64,000 bases of DNA from Anopheles merus (taxonomy: Eukaryota > Arthropoda > Insecta > Diptera > Culicidae), in the NCBI RefSeq assembly GCF_017562075.2, contig NC_054082.1, forward strand, positions 43,299,797-43,363,796, given 5' to 3'. Shown here piece by piece: positions 38,044-49,600 of this stretch. The notes beneath the pieces are model-generated. The model saw only the letters and a list, made by a program, of their open reading frames with translations, did not search any database and had not been told where the DNA came from. A program made the position numbers and the translations under genes. Each line of letters starts with the position of its first letter. Position 1 is the first letter of the stretch.

Positions 38044-38442
38044 TCACCCGGCATCTTTGCTTCGTGCGTAAATTGGAACCGCTTCATTGATCACTAATGG
38101 AGCATATCCTAATGTCGAATAGCGCTGGACAATCCTTGTCCACACAGCATCGGATAATCGATACGTGGGTACATATTCTTCCCTTTGTGTTTCTGTAAAA
38201 CACTTTGCTCCAACACTTTGCAGGACACGGGTGTTTTGTTGCTCCTCTACCAGCAGCAAAAGATTAATGTAACAATACACCGTACAGAATCCAAGACACA
38301 GTATGGTGTGCATTCGCAGTTTCACAAGCTCAGAGGTAGCATTTTGTACCCGTAACATGTACACTCGATCGTCAATAGGGCTGGTGTTGTTGCATGTTGC
38401 GGTTCCCAACCAATTCTCTTGCACAGCACCCATGCGTCCCAT
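38044..38442 (-). CDS. candidate small membrane protein, unknown family
   Basis: An open frame of 132 codons on the minus strand. A hydrophobic stretch at residues about 44-65 (around ILCLGFCTVYCYINLLLLV) would form one membrane helix. Before it are two possible N-glycosylation sites (NNTS, NATS); after it is a soluble tail with mixed charge. Composition and codon use look like a real protein and there is no simple repeat. The frame stays open for 16 codons before the first ATG, up to a TAG, so an upstream exon is possible; a weak AG acceptor lies close to the ATG. I do not recognise a family and cannot exclude chance. Confidence 0.33.
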   Translation of the reverse strand: MGRMGAVQENWLGTATCNNTSPIDDRVYMLRVQNATSELVKLRMHTILCLGFCTVYCYINLLLLVEEQQNTRVLQSVGAKCFTETQREEYVPTYRLSDAVWTRIVQRYSTLGYAPLVINEAVPIYARSKDAG

Positions 38443-41400
38443 TATCCTTTTGCAGGAACGCGGGCGCGTCCAAGCATTAATGAGTAGATGCTACGAGAGC
38501 TACGATTTCAATGGTATCCGGTCTCCATGCATCTCATTTCTGCCATTTTAAATGTCTGACCGATGACAACGACGACGGGACTACGCCCTGCACTGACAAC
38601 GATTTGAATTCTCAATCATAGACGACAGCCCGTTGAGTTTATGGCAGAACAATCGAAACACAGACACGGTGCAAGTGAACCGAATCGAAACCGGAACTAT
38701 GCAACAACTGCAAACCCAGAGTTGCATAGGGTGCAGCTTTCGAATGTGACTCCTGTTTGTCACTGTGTGCTTTTTTGTGACGCTCACACAGTGACATATG
38801 GAGATTGTGGGCAGGAAAGGGGTTTGAGGTGTTGATTTCCGTCAGGACATTACTCCATGCGCCGAGCGAGGGCGTCAGGTGCAACGCTCGGCAAACACAA
38901 CTGTGCCACCAGCTGAGCCTATCCCACGAACCAATCCATCCATTCCAGTAGCACTGATTTATAAACCTTTAACATCGGCTCCTTTCCCCTGGCACGTTTG
39001 TTGTTGGCTTCCGACGTACGCTTGGTCAGCATGGAGCGGTTGATAATGTTTATGCGACTCTTGCACTCAAGCTCTGACAAACACTAACACATACATTTCT
39101 CTTCCCCTTGGTGCTGGATCGATGGTATGAGCCAAACCGGGACTCTGGGATTGACTCACGAAGAAGGGACCGAACAGGAGATAAGCTAATTGTAAATAAA
39201 TGAGCTGAAATAATTGCAATGCAGTAGAAGATGGGACCAAGTAGGCATGAGGTGGCGGTCAGAGAATCGCGAATGTGTTGCAATCGGTCCCTGTGGTCGG
39301 CGTAGCATCACTAGCGAAGCGGGAGGCTGTGTTCGCGAGGCAACTATGCTGCTCGTCGATTGATGAGTGGCGTTTTGGTCGCTCCGACGAGGGGGCAATC
39401 TCATGGCCTGAAGCCATCCGGTACTCCAAAGGGAGCGTCTACCGAGTAACGCATAGTGCTGTCATTTGTATCCTTTTCTTCTTCCTATTAAACGACCGAC
39501 ATGCCATCGCCAAACTCTCCAGCTTCCGTAAATTTACGTCTGTTTTCCCGTGTTCACTGACTGTATGCGCTATGGACGCTAAGGTCACGCTTCACAATAA
39601 CCAGCGTCATCACTTTAATCAAGATTAACCATGTGTGCTACCATGATGCCATACTGGCTAGGATTTGGTTGCCATACCTTGTTTCCAAAACTTATGATGT
39701 GTAGAAAATAAAAACGAAAATAGTATTCTTCTTAATATTGTTTACTTTTTCTGAATAAAAACGAATATTTAAAAACGTTTTTAACCCAAAACACTAATCT
39801 TGTCGAGTATTACTTAAAATATTTCAAAGCGAATGTTTACAGCAACCAATAATTGAAAAAATTATAACATAATATAATAATTACTTCTGAAAAACATATT
39901 TGAATTTCTTACCTAGAATGCGACAGTAGATAGCTGTATTTTAACACTATTGAATCGCGAATGCGAAGCTTACATAATTTGAAAACGTGCATTACTTCCC
40001 ATATCTTCTCCCTCCACCAAAATCAAGAATCTATCTCACATTATGTACCTCCGGGAACTTTAACAATAATATTTACTATTAATCATGCTTCTAACTGTTT
40101 TCAAAATTTTCCATCAAGAGCATAGCGAAGCATAACTGAGCAAAGCTAATAAATAGACGTTCCATTCCGGCCTGCCGCTCTAAAATAGCACCGTTTCTAG
40201 CTTTTCGCATATCTGGCGACGCGCAACTACTTCTTGCTTTTAAGGAAAGCGTTTATTTTCGTACAGTTCTATTCCATTCTTGTCGCCATAAGTCGCAGAT
40301 CCCTGTCTAACCTCCAAGGAACATGTTGTTTATTGAAAACGGTCTAGTACTTGCGAAGTGTTCAAATTTTCAATTCTCGTATTCTCACTTTCAACACTTT
40401 CTAAAAATCAGTTTAAATTTGATTCATTCTTTCTTTTGCTGCAGCAAAATACAACGGAAAAAATATTGACATTGTAAAGGTTCTAGAAAAAAACATATCG
40501 CCACTCAAAAAGATTAAAAATTGTTCATTTACATTTAAGTTGTCTTTTTTTTTATGCGCTACGATAAAAATTAATTCCAATTGTAAATCATATAAACGCA
40601 ATGATTTCTTTTCTATGATCTTATAAGATTTGCAGAATACATGGTTTAGTTTTTAGTTATATAACATCAAATTATATGTATACATTTTAAAAAGTATCTT
40701 ATTCTAATCATTCAGTTGCAGTTTGCAACTCGTGTTTCGCATTTATATTTTTTAAATTAAATTTATTTTATCAACAATAAAATCACCTAAAATTTCTGAA
40801 TTCTTCCCGAAAACACGAGAAAACAAGAGAATGTGCCCTAGGTACACATTAACGAGCATCGCATAATACGGCGAAAAGTCGCCATCATTTGCACATCGCT
40901 AAGAGTACGATCTAGGTAGCAGTAGTCGCAATGGCCTCGATGGCGCTTAATGATGACGACATTGCAGCGGCAAATTTGAACCTGCGGTCTGTCACACGCT
41001 CGAAAGTTCGTGTGCGCAACGGGAGCAAACCGGCAAAAGGACATGCCTACGTACCGGAAGAATTATGTTTATTCGTATGCTACTTAAAAGGTACAGCGTC
41101 GTGCTGAATGTCGCCACCCGGTTTACGCTAGGCACAATCTCACCGACGATGTCCTTTTGGACGTTTTGCGTTCTCTTTGAAACAGAAATTTGGTTCTGTT
41201 TTCAAGCTGTATCGCAAACCGGAAAGTATCCCTGCGCTGCGGTTTTTGTGTGTAAAGTTTAATATCATTATCATCATTTGTTTGCCTTCTCCCCTCGTGT
41301 CCGTTGGGTGCGCTGTGTCGGTTTTGGTCAGTGCGTTCCCGTCTTTGTAGCAGACGGACATTTCCTTTACCCGCCGGATACGGCACACGTCCATTCGTAC

Positions 41401-42534
41401 TCTCACTTTCTGCCAGCTTTCTCGCCAGGGGCTCATCAGTTTTAATAGCTATCACTTTGTTTGCAACAGCCAACCTTTTAGTCAACCCGTCTGTTTTCCA
41501 CTCCCTCGCCAGTCGAAAGGGTTGCGACTGCACGGTTATTCTTATTTGGCGCCATCGCCTCAGTTTTCATTCCTGTCCTTAATCCTTTGGCCGCTCCCGT
41601 AGCAAACCAGCATCCGGAAGCACAACAAGGTTACGTCAACTGTGGGATGTGCTCATTAATGAAACGAACGACATGCGATTACCAAGTTCGCTCGGCTCGA
41701 ATCCATGCACGCTGTGCGAATGAACTAGCAAAATAAACCGGGAGGTTTACGCGGTGGAACATTATTGCTAAAGTCGGAAAGATAAGCTCTAAATTGTGAC
41801 TCAATTAGCATTTTGTGGAGTCTATTTGGGTTTCATTGGCCCAATCATTCCCAATATCGACCAATACGTCGAGACCCAAAGTGTTTCCTTCGACTTTTTC
41901 GAGCGTCGTACAACAGCCAATAAACCTTTGGAACTGTTGAAATTTTCTGTTTTGGCCGGTGCAATAAGTGCCTCCAATCAACTATTCTAATGCCAAATCG
42001 GGTTCTCTCGAAATCACTGATAGGTTCTCGTTTTGACGTTAAATAAGCTACCACAAGCGCGTACCGACCTCGTTTATCCTTTTTTGGAAACCTGCAAAAC
42101 TCGGAACTTTCCCTCACCAGCAACAATAGCAGGAATCTATATCTACATGTACATTGTAAGTACGGCAAACTCTTACCAGACTGCAAACATCTGCTAGGAG
42201 CAGAGTAATTTAATGTGTCAGGTTGACGCCTTTTGCTTTCCCTGGAGAACAAACCAAACACTTTAGTGTGCGCTACATCCTGTCGTAGCTGGATTCATTA
42301 GCATAGAGAAAGCAATTGATGTGACAGAACAGTTCAATTGAAAATGAAACGTTTGACAAGTAACTGATGAACTCAAACTAACAGATCGATGTTTGTAATG
42401 AGATACTTTTCCAAGCCACCTATCTATAGAGGTTTTAGACATTGTGTAAATTACGGTTTCTCATAATACGGACAATAAATTCTCATCATCCTTTTACAAA
42501 TATTGCAATAATTCCATTTAGTACACTCTTTAAT
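38443..42534. other. non-coding sequence
   Basis: GC-balanced at 38.4-39.6 kb and 40.85-42.3 kb, strongly AT-rich at 39.7-40.8 kb. Frames of about 100-140 codons occur on both strands without a domain. Nothing else is supported. Confidence 0.4.
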
Positions 42535-42540
42535 TTTATT
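42535..42540 (-). terminator. poly(A) signal of the LRR gene
   Basis: AATAAA on the minus strand, about 52 bases after the TAG stop at 42594-42592. Position and sequence fit the 3' end of the LRR gene upstream. Confidence 0.6.
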
Positions 42541-42591
42541 GTTGTTATACATATGAAAATATTATAAACCATAAAAATGTCCATTGCAAAC

Positions 42592-43938
42592 CTAAACCGT
42601 CCATTCATGTGCCTGACCTTTATGGATTTGTTCTGTTTCGTTATTCTGAGTGCATTGTACATCGATTCTTTGTTCTGGAGTTTCCCAGGAGCAGTCAATG
42701 GGATTCCATGCCATGCTTAGTTTTGTTACATTTGTCGATATGGTGGTAACGTCAATACTTGAAATGAGATTGTCTCTTATATCAACTATCAGCGACGGAA
42801 CGGAAACTAACGATAGATCGATATAAGTGAGTTTGTTTCCAGATATTTCCAGATATTGTAAATTTTTTGGATATCGATGGCTATGCAGCACTATTGATGT
42901 AATACTGTTGTTATGCAAATCAAGTTTTTTCATCGCATGCATCATGGCAAAGCTTTCAATAGACACATTTTGCAGTCGATTGCTTTGAAGACTAAAAGCT
43001 TCTAGGTTGTCTAATCTTTCCAAACAAGATGGGACTGTGATCATTTCATTTCGGTGCAAATGCAAAGATATCAAATTAGGAACATCCCATCTACAAAAAT
43101 CTACTGCTTCTAACTTATTTTTTGATAAAATTAGACTCAAAGGTGCGTTAGTTTTAAAGTTTCCCAACACAGTTTCTAAAACATTTGCATGAAACGTTAT
43201 TTCGATCAGGGTTTGAAAAGGGTTCAGCAATTCCATATTGATAGTTTTTAGCAAATTTTGTGATAGTATCAGTGATTCCAGGGAATCGTAGAGAGTACAA
43301 TTCTTCATTGCGCTGTTTACTACTTGATTTATCCGATTACCAAAGAAATTTAACATTCGCAGTTTTGAAAGATCGCAAAAATGTCGTAGGTCAAGTACCT
43401 GAATGAAACATTGTGTCACTTCAATCTTATCAGATTCGGATAATAATCTAATCGATTCCGGTATTTTCACTACACCACTTTGACCCACGAACAATTCGAT
43501 GATTGAATTGTGTATATTAAATTCGATACTCCTCAATCCTGTTTCCATTAAATATAAATGGGAAACACTAGATTGTTGAGGTATTAAGATAGATTTTAAA
43601 TTCTTCGACCTAAAAATATTTATACGTGTAACATGTTTAGGAACAGTCTGAAAAAAGTACTATCGAGTGTTTCCAAATCTACATAGCGATAGTTCACTTC
43701 GCCCGTATCTCTTAAAATATATTGGTGAACAAACAGCTCTTCGTTAGACTTTAAAGCACTAATTTCACAGAAACCATTTTTTTCACAACCCAGATGTACC
43801 AAGTTGACTGATTCCAGAACAGCAAAAACAACAAGCAATCTGCAAAGGATGAGGATGTGTAGATGCTGAGATCGAAACTTATGACACAAATAAGTATTTA
43901 ATATTTTACCGTTTCAAACGTTTCGTAACTAAGCTCAT
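42592..43938 (-). CDS. secreted leucine-rich-repeat protein (one apparent frameshift)
   Basis: Exon 1 is 43938-43910 and exon 2 is 43839-42592, separated by a 70-base GT-AG intron. Exon 1 plus the start of exon 2 gives a basic-then-hydrophobic signal peptide (MSLVTKRLKR, then LLVVFAVL). Two cysteines follow at about residues 28 and 34, a short N-terminal cap. From about residue 80 to 385 there are roughly a dozen LRRs of the LxxLxLxxN type, for example LESLILSQNLLKTI and MKKLDLHNNSITSI. A C-terminal cap has Trp388, Cys393 and Cys406. There is no transmembrane segment. The reading frame changes at about residue 72, in a run of six T (43656-43651); one more base would restore a continuous frame of about 425 codons. 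Secreted LRR proteins of this layout are common in mosquitoes, some acting in immunity, but no function is shown here. It may be a real gene with an assembly error or a young pseudogene. Confidence 0.8.
43840..43909 (-). other. intron of the LRR gene
   Basis: On the minus strand the donor is CG|GTAAAATAT and the acceptor CCTTTGCAG|ATTG, 70 bases apart, a normal size for a fly or mosquito short intron. Splicing joins a 29-base first exon to the hydrophobic signal-peptide core in frame. Without splicing the frame also reads through from an ATG at 43889, giving a less convincing N terminus. Confidence 0.7.
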
Positions 43939-43992
43939 TGTCGTGTTATGTGTTGAAATATACTCGCAAATAGATGACACGGAAAAAATAAC

Positions 43993-43998
43993 CTTATA
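43993..43998 (-). promoter_or_regulatory. TATA-like box of the LRR gene
   Basis: TATAAG on the minus strand, within GATATAAGG, 55 bases before the start codon at 43938. This allows a transcription start about 25-30 bases downstream and a very short 5' UTR. Inferred from position only. Confidence 0.4.
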
Positions 43999-44461
43999 TC
44001 ACTCAACCGTGCACACAGACCAAACTACTTCAAATAATCGGAATGGTGGTGATTCTTCTATTTTATTTTTATAGCAATGCTTTTGGATTTGTTGCAAATT
44101 ACCCGTTATAATCATTCTATTATCTGTCACATGTAAAACTCTTTTAAATCTTGTCAACAAAATTGAGTCATTGTTTGTCAGCTTGATGAGATATAAAGCT
44201 ATTTATAATTTTAAAGATTTAAAAATAAGCATGCTGCTGTTGTGTATGTGTCGCTCTAGTTCCACTGCAAAAAAAATAGAGCAATTTACATGCCTGATTT
44301 TAAACTGATTTATTGTATATTTTCTTTTACTATTTTAGCAAATCTTTTGATAACTGTTCACCAAAAAATACACATGAACCATTCAAACAAATAAAAAAAA
44401 AGTTTCAAAGTTTTGAAACTGCATATTAATTTTTTTTATTAATAATGAACTATTTTTTATC
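43999..44461. other. AT-rich non-coding sequence
   Basis: Sequence upstream of the LRR gene; it may include its regulatory region. No other feature seen. Confidence 0.4.
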
Positions 44462-44472
44462 TGTCATTTTAT

Positions 44473-44686
44473 CTTCTTCTTCTTCTTTGGCACAACAACC
44501 GTTATCGGTCAAGGCCTGCCTTGTACCCACAGGTACAGTGAGCATGGCTTTCTTTGACTTATTATAACCATAGCAGGATAGTCAGTCCTACGTATCTATG
44601 GGGCACGGTCTATTCGAGACTTGAACCTATGACGGGCATGTTGTTACGTCGTACGAGTTGACGACTGCACCACTAGACCGGCCCAA
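44473..44686 (-). mobile_element. full-length tRNA-like SINE with target duplication
   Basis: Read on the minus strand, a 214-bp element with A box TGGTGCAGTCG (44672-44662), B box-like GGTTCAAGTCTC (44627-44616), a body, and a tail ending TGTTGTGCCAAAGAAGAAG. It is flanked by an 11-base direct repeat with one mismatch: TGTCATTTTAT at 44462-44472 and TGTGATTTTAT at 44687-44697. This is the expected structure of a pol III SINE moved by a LINE. It resembles the roughly 200-bp mosquito tRNA-like SINEs in layout; I do not assign a family name. Confidence 0.85.
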
Positions 44687-44697
44687 TGTGATTTTAT

Positions 44698-45747
44698 ACT
44701 CTTGAACGTTTCATCTTTTTAAAAAGAACGGCCTGATCTTAGTTATTTCTAAAAGAGAATTTTTATAGCAGGAGTATAATGATATCCAGATATTATAGTT
44801 TATAAATAGCGGATTTAACTTGACATATGAGTTGTGAAAAATGAGAGAGATTAAAAATCTACGTAAATACTAACAGTAATATTGCTTATTTCAATAGTTA
44901 TCACTACTGGGTAACGTTTTTGTTTGAGATAAAGAAATCATTTATTATTTATTTATTTATTCCATTATAACGGCACGTATAAAGCCGTATATTCATCACA
45001 ATAATGCTGATTTACATTTATCTACAACAAGATATTTCCTCCTTGCGTCGTGTCTTATACTGGGGATACTCGGTTGACGACGGTTAACAATTAAGATAGA
45101 TCCAATATTTCCGGTTTATTACAATATAGTAGGTGTAACAGTCCCACGTTGTTTAGTTGCGCTTGTATTTTAATAAGGAAATCATTATTGTAACATTTAA
45201 CTTGTTTTACTGATTTAGGCTTGAAATGCAAGAGGATTTAATACAAACTGTATATTGTACTCGCAAAAGTACAGCATACAAATGTTAGCTAAACTGATTT
45301 ATAGAGTTAGTAATTGTTCCATTCATTTAAAAAACTAGTATAGAAGTTGAATCACTTTCTGCATTTTACTGCATCGTTTCATTCCCGATGGAGTTAGGAA
45401 ATTTGTGAAACATTGATAAAAACATTTCAAAAGTTTTTTTTATTATAAGAATTTCAGATGGCTTATGCGAATCTCCTCAAAACAATATAAAATTCAAATG
45501 GGCATATCATTAACTCTATGTAGCATTCAACTGATAAATGTATATTTGGTTCATTTTTGGAATTTATTGTTTCTAACACATTTTGAGTAGAACAAATGCA
45601 TCACACTTGTTGCTTTTCTCTTGATGTCATCGATGTTCAATAGTTCGGATTGCCTTTCATCAAAAGAAAAAGAAAATTTAACAATGTGTGTTGAAGATAA
45701 ATATAATAAGGACATGTTGGGAAGATCCCGAAAAATGCACCTGAGCT
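44698..45747. other. AT-rich non-coding sequence with possible LINE tail
   Basis: No gene. A (TTTA)n tract at 44942-44961 followed by moderately GC sequence to about 45110 could be the 3' end of a non-LTR retrotransposon in minus orientation (tail AATAAATAAATAAATAA). The remainder is AT-rich. Confidence 0.35.
44942..45110 (-). mobile_element. possible non-LTR retrotransposon 3' fragment
   Basis: On the minus strand the sequence ends in ATTATAATGGAATAAATAAA-type repeats, a common 3' end of insect LINEs. There is no reverse transcriptase sequence and no second copy in the window, so this rests on the tail pattern alone. Confidence 0.25.
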
Positions 45748-46625
45748 GGGGTAAAATGCACCCTAGTAACGGGCATTGGAAAATTGGGACCCATCACAAA
45801 ATCGGGACAAAACATATTAAAATAAATTTCAACTAGGGTGAAAATTTACCAATTGTTGCACACTTAAGGAAACATCCAACGAATTTCATATGTTTGAGAT
45901 GGATAACACAAGAATATTCATGTTATGTATGTTTTTACTATACATCATTCATCAAAAATAGTGTGTATATTTTGTTTTAGGCATAAAAAATAAGAATAAT
46001 GTCTATAAATACTGATTTTAAAACATATTCAAAAATCCAATTAATGCACATTTACATAAACTCAAAATTCTGTCATTACACACTTCAAACCAAATTATTT
46101 CACATTTTCTCATACACTTCCGGAATTCCGTAAATATGTAGGAAACTTCAATGGTAAACAACGTCAAAATGATGGCACTATGAAAGAAAGGAGGCTTTTT
46201 GCTGCGCATTAAATAAGATCAAAGCACTTCCTTTGTTTTAATTATTTAACAGTGGATTAAAATTAGTGTTTTTTTTGCAAAATGTCTGAAATTTGGGAGC
46301 TCTTGAGCGAGTCTTGAGAATTTACTATATTTATTGGAATTCAATCAAAATATACCGTTTGAGTGGTTCATAGGACGAAATAAACCTTATTTTGTGAGGT
46401 ACAATTCATAGCGAAATATTTTCATTTGTGTTTTGCTCAAAAGAAATGCAGAAATGCTCAATATTTAACGAAAAGTGCTAGCTTTCATTAATGTTTTATA
46501 AACATTTGGAAAAACAACAATTTATGCTTAGTGGGCGATAACTGGGTGGCGTGCAACGACTGGCAAATTACCCTATAGCAAAACTCATTCTTGTTTGCAC
46601 TGTACCAACTGGAGCATTTTGCCCC
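45748..46625. repeat. outer inverted repeat around the MITE
   Basis: GGGGTAAAATGCACC at 45748-45762 and the reverse complement of GGGGCAAAATGCTCC at 46611-46625 form a 15-bp inverted repeat with 13 matches. It brackets the TA-flanked MITE at 45836-46573, suggesting a larger element into which the MITE inserted. Confidence 0.5.
45836..46573 (+). mobile_element. TA-flanked MITE, copy 2
   Basis: A 738-bp element flanked by TA at 45834-45835 and 46574-46575. The left end is GGGTGAAAATTTACCAATTG and the right end, on the reverse strand, is GGGTAATTTGCCAGTCGTTG. It aligns in the plus orientation with the reverse strand of 9462-10157, including shared interior blocks such as ATATGTTTGAGATGGAT, AATAATGTCTA and TTCAAAAATCCAATT. 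No transposase gene. Confidence 0.75.
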
Positions 46626-49600
46626 GATCTGCTGGATGCACTCAAGTTTTTTGAATATAACGTGTGTAAATCTGCATTATTAGCAATCAATCTTATGTGC
46701 ATTTCAAAGTTCTGATTTTAATCAATAGAATTATGTATTTCACGTATAAAAAACAACAATTGTTTTACAATTTTTTTTTTTGGCGAAGTGGCACTTCAAA
46801 ACGCCCGAACCGACGAAGTTTTTGTTTGGTGAATATTTTGTGTTTATGTGCATGTAGAGGTGTATAACTCTTAGAAAAACCATGTTTTAGTTCGTTCTTA
46901 AATGTTAACTACTGCATAAGCTGACACGCTAACACTACAAAGAATTTATAAAATTTGGTTGTAAAAATATGTTCCATATTCCTGCTTGAATGAAAGACTG
47001 CTTGAGTTTGGTTTTCATTATCAGCATTTTTTCTGATTTTAATCAGTATCTTTTTTGTATAACAAACTACCTGAGCTTTATTTTACTCACAAAGCATTGT
47101 TGTTTTACGGTTTATTTATCCGGTTTAACGCACGTTGTTCACATTACAGCGTGTTTTGCAATGAAATTGGTAATGTAACCTGTGCTTGCGCTTGTAGTTT
47201 CTTTCCAATAAACCGATCATGCGTTTGACACGTTACCATACTTGTTAATAAAATGATACTACTCTGTGTGCTGTTCTATTAAAAGATTCTCCAAGCATAT
47301 TGTGTTGCGAATTGTAATCAAATAGTAATTTAGGCTCAAGCATTCATTATCAAACCGCAGTTAGCAATTCCATCGCGCAGGAAAATTGATGTCTAATGAT
47401 CAGTAATGATCACAGAATGCTCAATTTTATAGTTATCAATTCCATAGTTACCCCAAACACACGATTCACATGCTATCCAGTTGTTGGTGTTTCGTCTTAC
47501 CGCACAGATGATTTTTCTATCAACAAATATATCAACTATATTTTGTTGTATACTGAAAGTGTGTGTGATAGTTGCTTTAATATGTTTATTTATAAATTTT
47601 TCACTTCAACATCGTACTGTGCTATTGCGTTATTGATTGCTAATGGTAGCAAACTCTGGCAGAACTGACAAAAGTATCTTTCTGAAAGGAATTGTGCACT
47701 TCACTGAACGGTGGCCATCCAGCTTGGCGCTAATCGCGTACATTCAATCTAGCAACCGTAATGGGATTTCGTTAAGCAAACTTTCCATTGCGTTTTGGTC
47801 GTCGAAGTGCAGGATTTTTTGTCTTTCCTTCTTCATTTCGTTATTTTGTTATCGACTCCAAAACTGCACTGGAAACCTGTTACCGTCCGATATGAACGGT
47901 TTTTGGCGATTGACAATCAAACCCATGCACGGATCCAGTAAAACGCACTTCTTGTGTCCTGTACCCAATATTCAAGCTGCTGCGGAAGTACGACAGACTT
48001 AATGCTTCGCAGGACACCACTATCGAAAAACCGTATCTGTTGGGACTCGACGCAACGGGTATGTGCACCCGGTTTGCTGGTCTGCTGGCTTCTACGATGC
48101 GGTGCTGCAAACGGATAAGCTGTTTTATTTTTTATTTTTTATTTTTAGATGCATTTTCTTCACATCGTCGCACTCGAGGTTCGATCAAAATAACCCTTTT
48201 CATAAGAGCGTCTTTTCATCGAATCAGCAAACTTTTGACAGCGCTTATGCTTAATTCGATGGCATCCTATGGCATTGCTGCCGTCTCGTACAGCACATCA
48301 GCTTAATTGGAGATTGAAATATTATCTCATGTGTGCTTCCGCTGCTAGTGTATGTGTCGTTAACTAAAATAACCACAAAAAAATCATCAAACATGTTTCT
48401 GTTGGATCTCCAGCTGTTCGAAGTAATGTAGCGCTAGTTAAACTGATTTAAATGATGGCACGAGTATAGCTAGCGATGGATGTACTAATGCACTGTGGCT
48501 TACATGCTATTTCCATTGCAATCAAAACACCCAAACGGGACGCCTGTTTTGCGTTGGCTCTATCATTGGCTCCTGCATTAACCAGCGCCTTCGGACGACT
48601 CGCGATCAGTCAAATTGTGTAAACATCATCGTGTACATGGCTCGCTAGCTCTTGACCCTATCAGCTGTATTTCCGTTCCCGTGCTGTGTCTTGTTCGACT
48701 CTTCATTCCATACAGTTTGCTTTTCTTCACGGTTTCATATTTGCCTTCTGTGATGTATTGATAAAAATAGAAGCATCAATGTCACCGACGACACTGCTCC
48801 ACGTTACGCATTGTACCGATGCATTAAGTGCTCGCAAGAGTGTATTAGCTTGTTTTGCTTCTACGTAGACTGTTGCTTCCTGCCATTTGTCCTGTATCTT
48901 TCCATTTGCTCAACTGGAACCTTTGTGTTTGTCTTGCGTCTATGGAGTTGCGAGAAAAACACACATCGCAAACAAGGTGAAACTACCTCTACTCTACTAA
49001 TCGCTATTCTGAAATATATAATACAATTTTATTGAAGGAAACCATTTTCATATCTTAAGAAGCTTAAAAAGCCAACGCGTAATCATAGCCGATAATTTTC
49101 CTAAAACCAACTTCAGCTGCTCTGAATACTTTTAGCTTGAATGCGCATTATTTCAATTACACTTTCTCATTCAAATTTCCCTATTAATATCCTCTTAATC
49201 GATAAATTTACTCATAATTTTCATTAAACCATTTCGAATCGCGAGCACTCTCGGCACACACCACCCGGTGCGTGTTACGGTGAGCAGGAAATTTATTTTC
49301 CCATCAATACCGATCACCCATCCCTCACCAGCATTAACACCCTCGCATGTATTGGCTTGGCCTGGCTCCCTGCCCGTACACTTTCTTCGGTCGCTGAGAC
49401 CGTTTGAAATTGCTCCCCGTGCTGGAAGAACGTTGAAATAAATCGGCGCTCATTCGGAACATTACTTCTGGGATGATGAAAAGGTGCTCGAGCCTGCACC
49501 ACCCCACGTCGAGCATCCCGTACCGATGAGCCCCTGACGTTTGTGAGTGGTTAGTAATAAATTTTATTTTTATTAAATTTTTCCTCCAAAAACAGTGAAT

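Noticed and set aside
44501..44686. tRNA gene suggested by A and B boxes
   Set aside because: No cloverleaf can be formed; the boxes belong to a SINE with target duplication and (GAA)n tail.
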